Part shown: in pieces, positions 63,800 to 64,000 of the stretch
Layout of the letters: each line of letters begins with the position of its first letter
Numbering within the stretch: position 1 is the stretch's first letter
The notes under the pieces: model-generated
Databases searched by the model: none
Told to the model about the DNA's origin: nothing
Seen by the model: the letters and a program-made list of their open reading frames with translations, nothing else
Source of the DNA: Aequorivita marisscotiae
GTDB lineage: Bacteria > Bacteroidota > Bacteroidia > Flavobacteriales > Flavobacteriaceae
DNA length: 64,000 nt
Assembly: GCF_029814825.1 (NCBI RefSeq)
Contig: NZ_CP122379.1
Location: forward strand, 1,302,001 to 1,366,000
Direction of reading: 5' to 3'
Made by a program: the position numbers and the translations under genes

Positions 63800-64000
63800 T
63801 TATTTTCTGCGTTCAGGTTTTAAAATAAAAGCAGAAGAAAATGTTTTTTGTATTTCAAGCAGTGCCCTTTCTGCTTCAATTCTCGTAGAAAAGTTTCCTG
63901 CCCAAACCTTAAAGTTTGGTGTTTCGTAACCTATAGAGGCGGGCCAATTACCGTAACTGCTTCGGTATTTGCTAATAACCTGGTTGGCTTTATCCAGCTC
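63800..64000 (-). CDS. SPOR-domain protein, C-terminal part (cut by the window edge)
   Basis: 66 codons to a TAA at 63800-63802, open to the edge on the minus strand. FKVWAGNFSTRIEAERALLE is the second half of a SPOR domain (strand with aromatic and Gly-Asn-Phe, then a helix), preceded by VISKYRSSYGNWP. SPOR domains bind denuded peptidoglycan at division sites. The N-terminus is outside the window. Confidence 0.8.
   Translation of the reverse strand, partial: ELDKANQVISKYRSSYGNWPASIGYETPNFKVWAGNFSTRIEAERALLEIQKTFSSAFILKPERRK

Overview
The window is chromosomal DNA of a member of Bacteroidota, almost certainly family Flavobacteriaceae. The evidence is a low-GC genome, type IX secretion system (T9SS) type A C-terminal sorting domains on six or seven secreted proteins, TTG/TAnnTTTG promoters, the exbB-exbD-exbD cluster, DUF5686/DUF5916/DUF2723 proteins, and the rpoN, polA, asnS and infB neighbourhoods typical of the family. 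The genus cannot be fixed from the sequence alone. Most of the window is housekeeping DNA with two or three accessory patches.

Layout. 0.1-2.5 kb: a small retropepsin-like protease, TatD nuclease and type I asparaginase. 2.7-6.6 kb: tRNA-Ser, an ExbB/ExbD energy-transduction operon, an outer-membrane barrel and a PAP2-like membrane protein. 6.6-15 kb (minus strand): sigma-54, AsnRS, an RND-type exporter, a DUF5686 barrel, ribosome recycling factor and UMP kinase. 15.2-19.4 kb (plus strand): secreted T9SS cargo, comprising an M23 endopeptidase followed by a tandemly duplicated two-gene unit with one decayed copy. 19.5-22.5 kb: tsf-rpsB and rplM-rpsI. 22.7-27.4 kb: pyruvate carboxylase and a kinase-fold-like protein of unknown function. 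27.5-33.7 kb (minus strand): four secreted proteins, two of them sister seven-repeat proteins, one FG-GAP propeller and one M43-type metalloprotease. 33.9-35.6 kb: an AbiEii-type nucleotidyltransferase pair, a remnant of a second polA 3' end and a lipocalin-like surface lipoprotein, followed by polA. 38.7-43.3 kb: a complete cyanophycin make-and-degrade set (isoaspartyl peptidase, cyanophycinase, cyanophycin synthetase). 43.5-48.8 kb: an N-glycan salvage operon (GH92 mannosidase, aspartylglucosaminidase, sugar MFS transporter). 48.9-56.4 kb: phosphoesterase, a cysteine-less thioredoxin, polysaccharide deacetylase, DUF2723 glycosyltransferase, tRNA-Gln, a lipoprotein and a universal stress protein. 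56.5-61.2 kb: rimP-nusA-infB behind a leader hairpin. 61.3-64 kb: a DUF5916 outer-membrane protein and the end of a SPOR-domain gene.

How the genes fit together. The picture is a particle- or polymer-degrading heterotroph that secretes peptidases and glycoprotein-degrading enzymes, salvages GlcNAc-Asn and mannose, and can store nitrogen as cyanophycin. The more unusual items are the polA 3'-end remnant beside the lipocalin gene, the duplicated and partly gene-converted T9SS cargo unit at 16.9-19.4 kb, the kinase-fold-like protein at 26.3-27.4 kb, the thioredoxin lacking its CxxC, and several families of short dispersed intergenic repeats.
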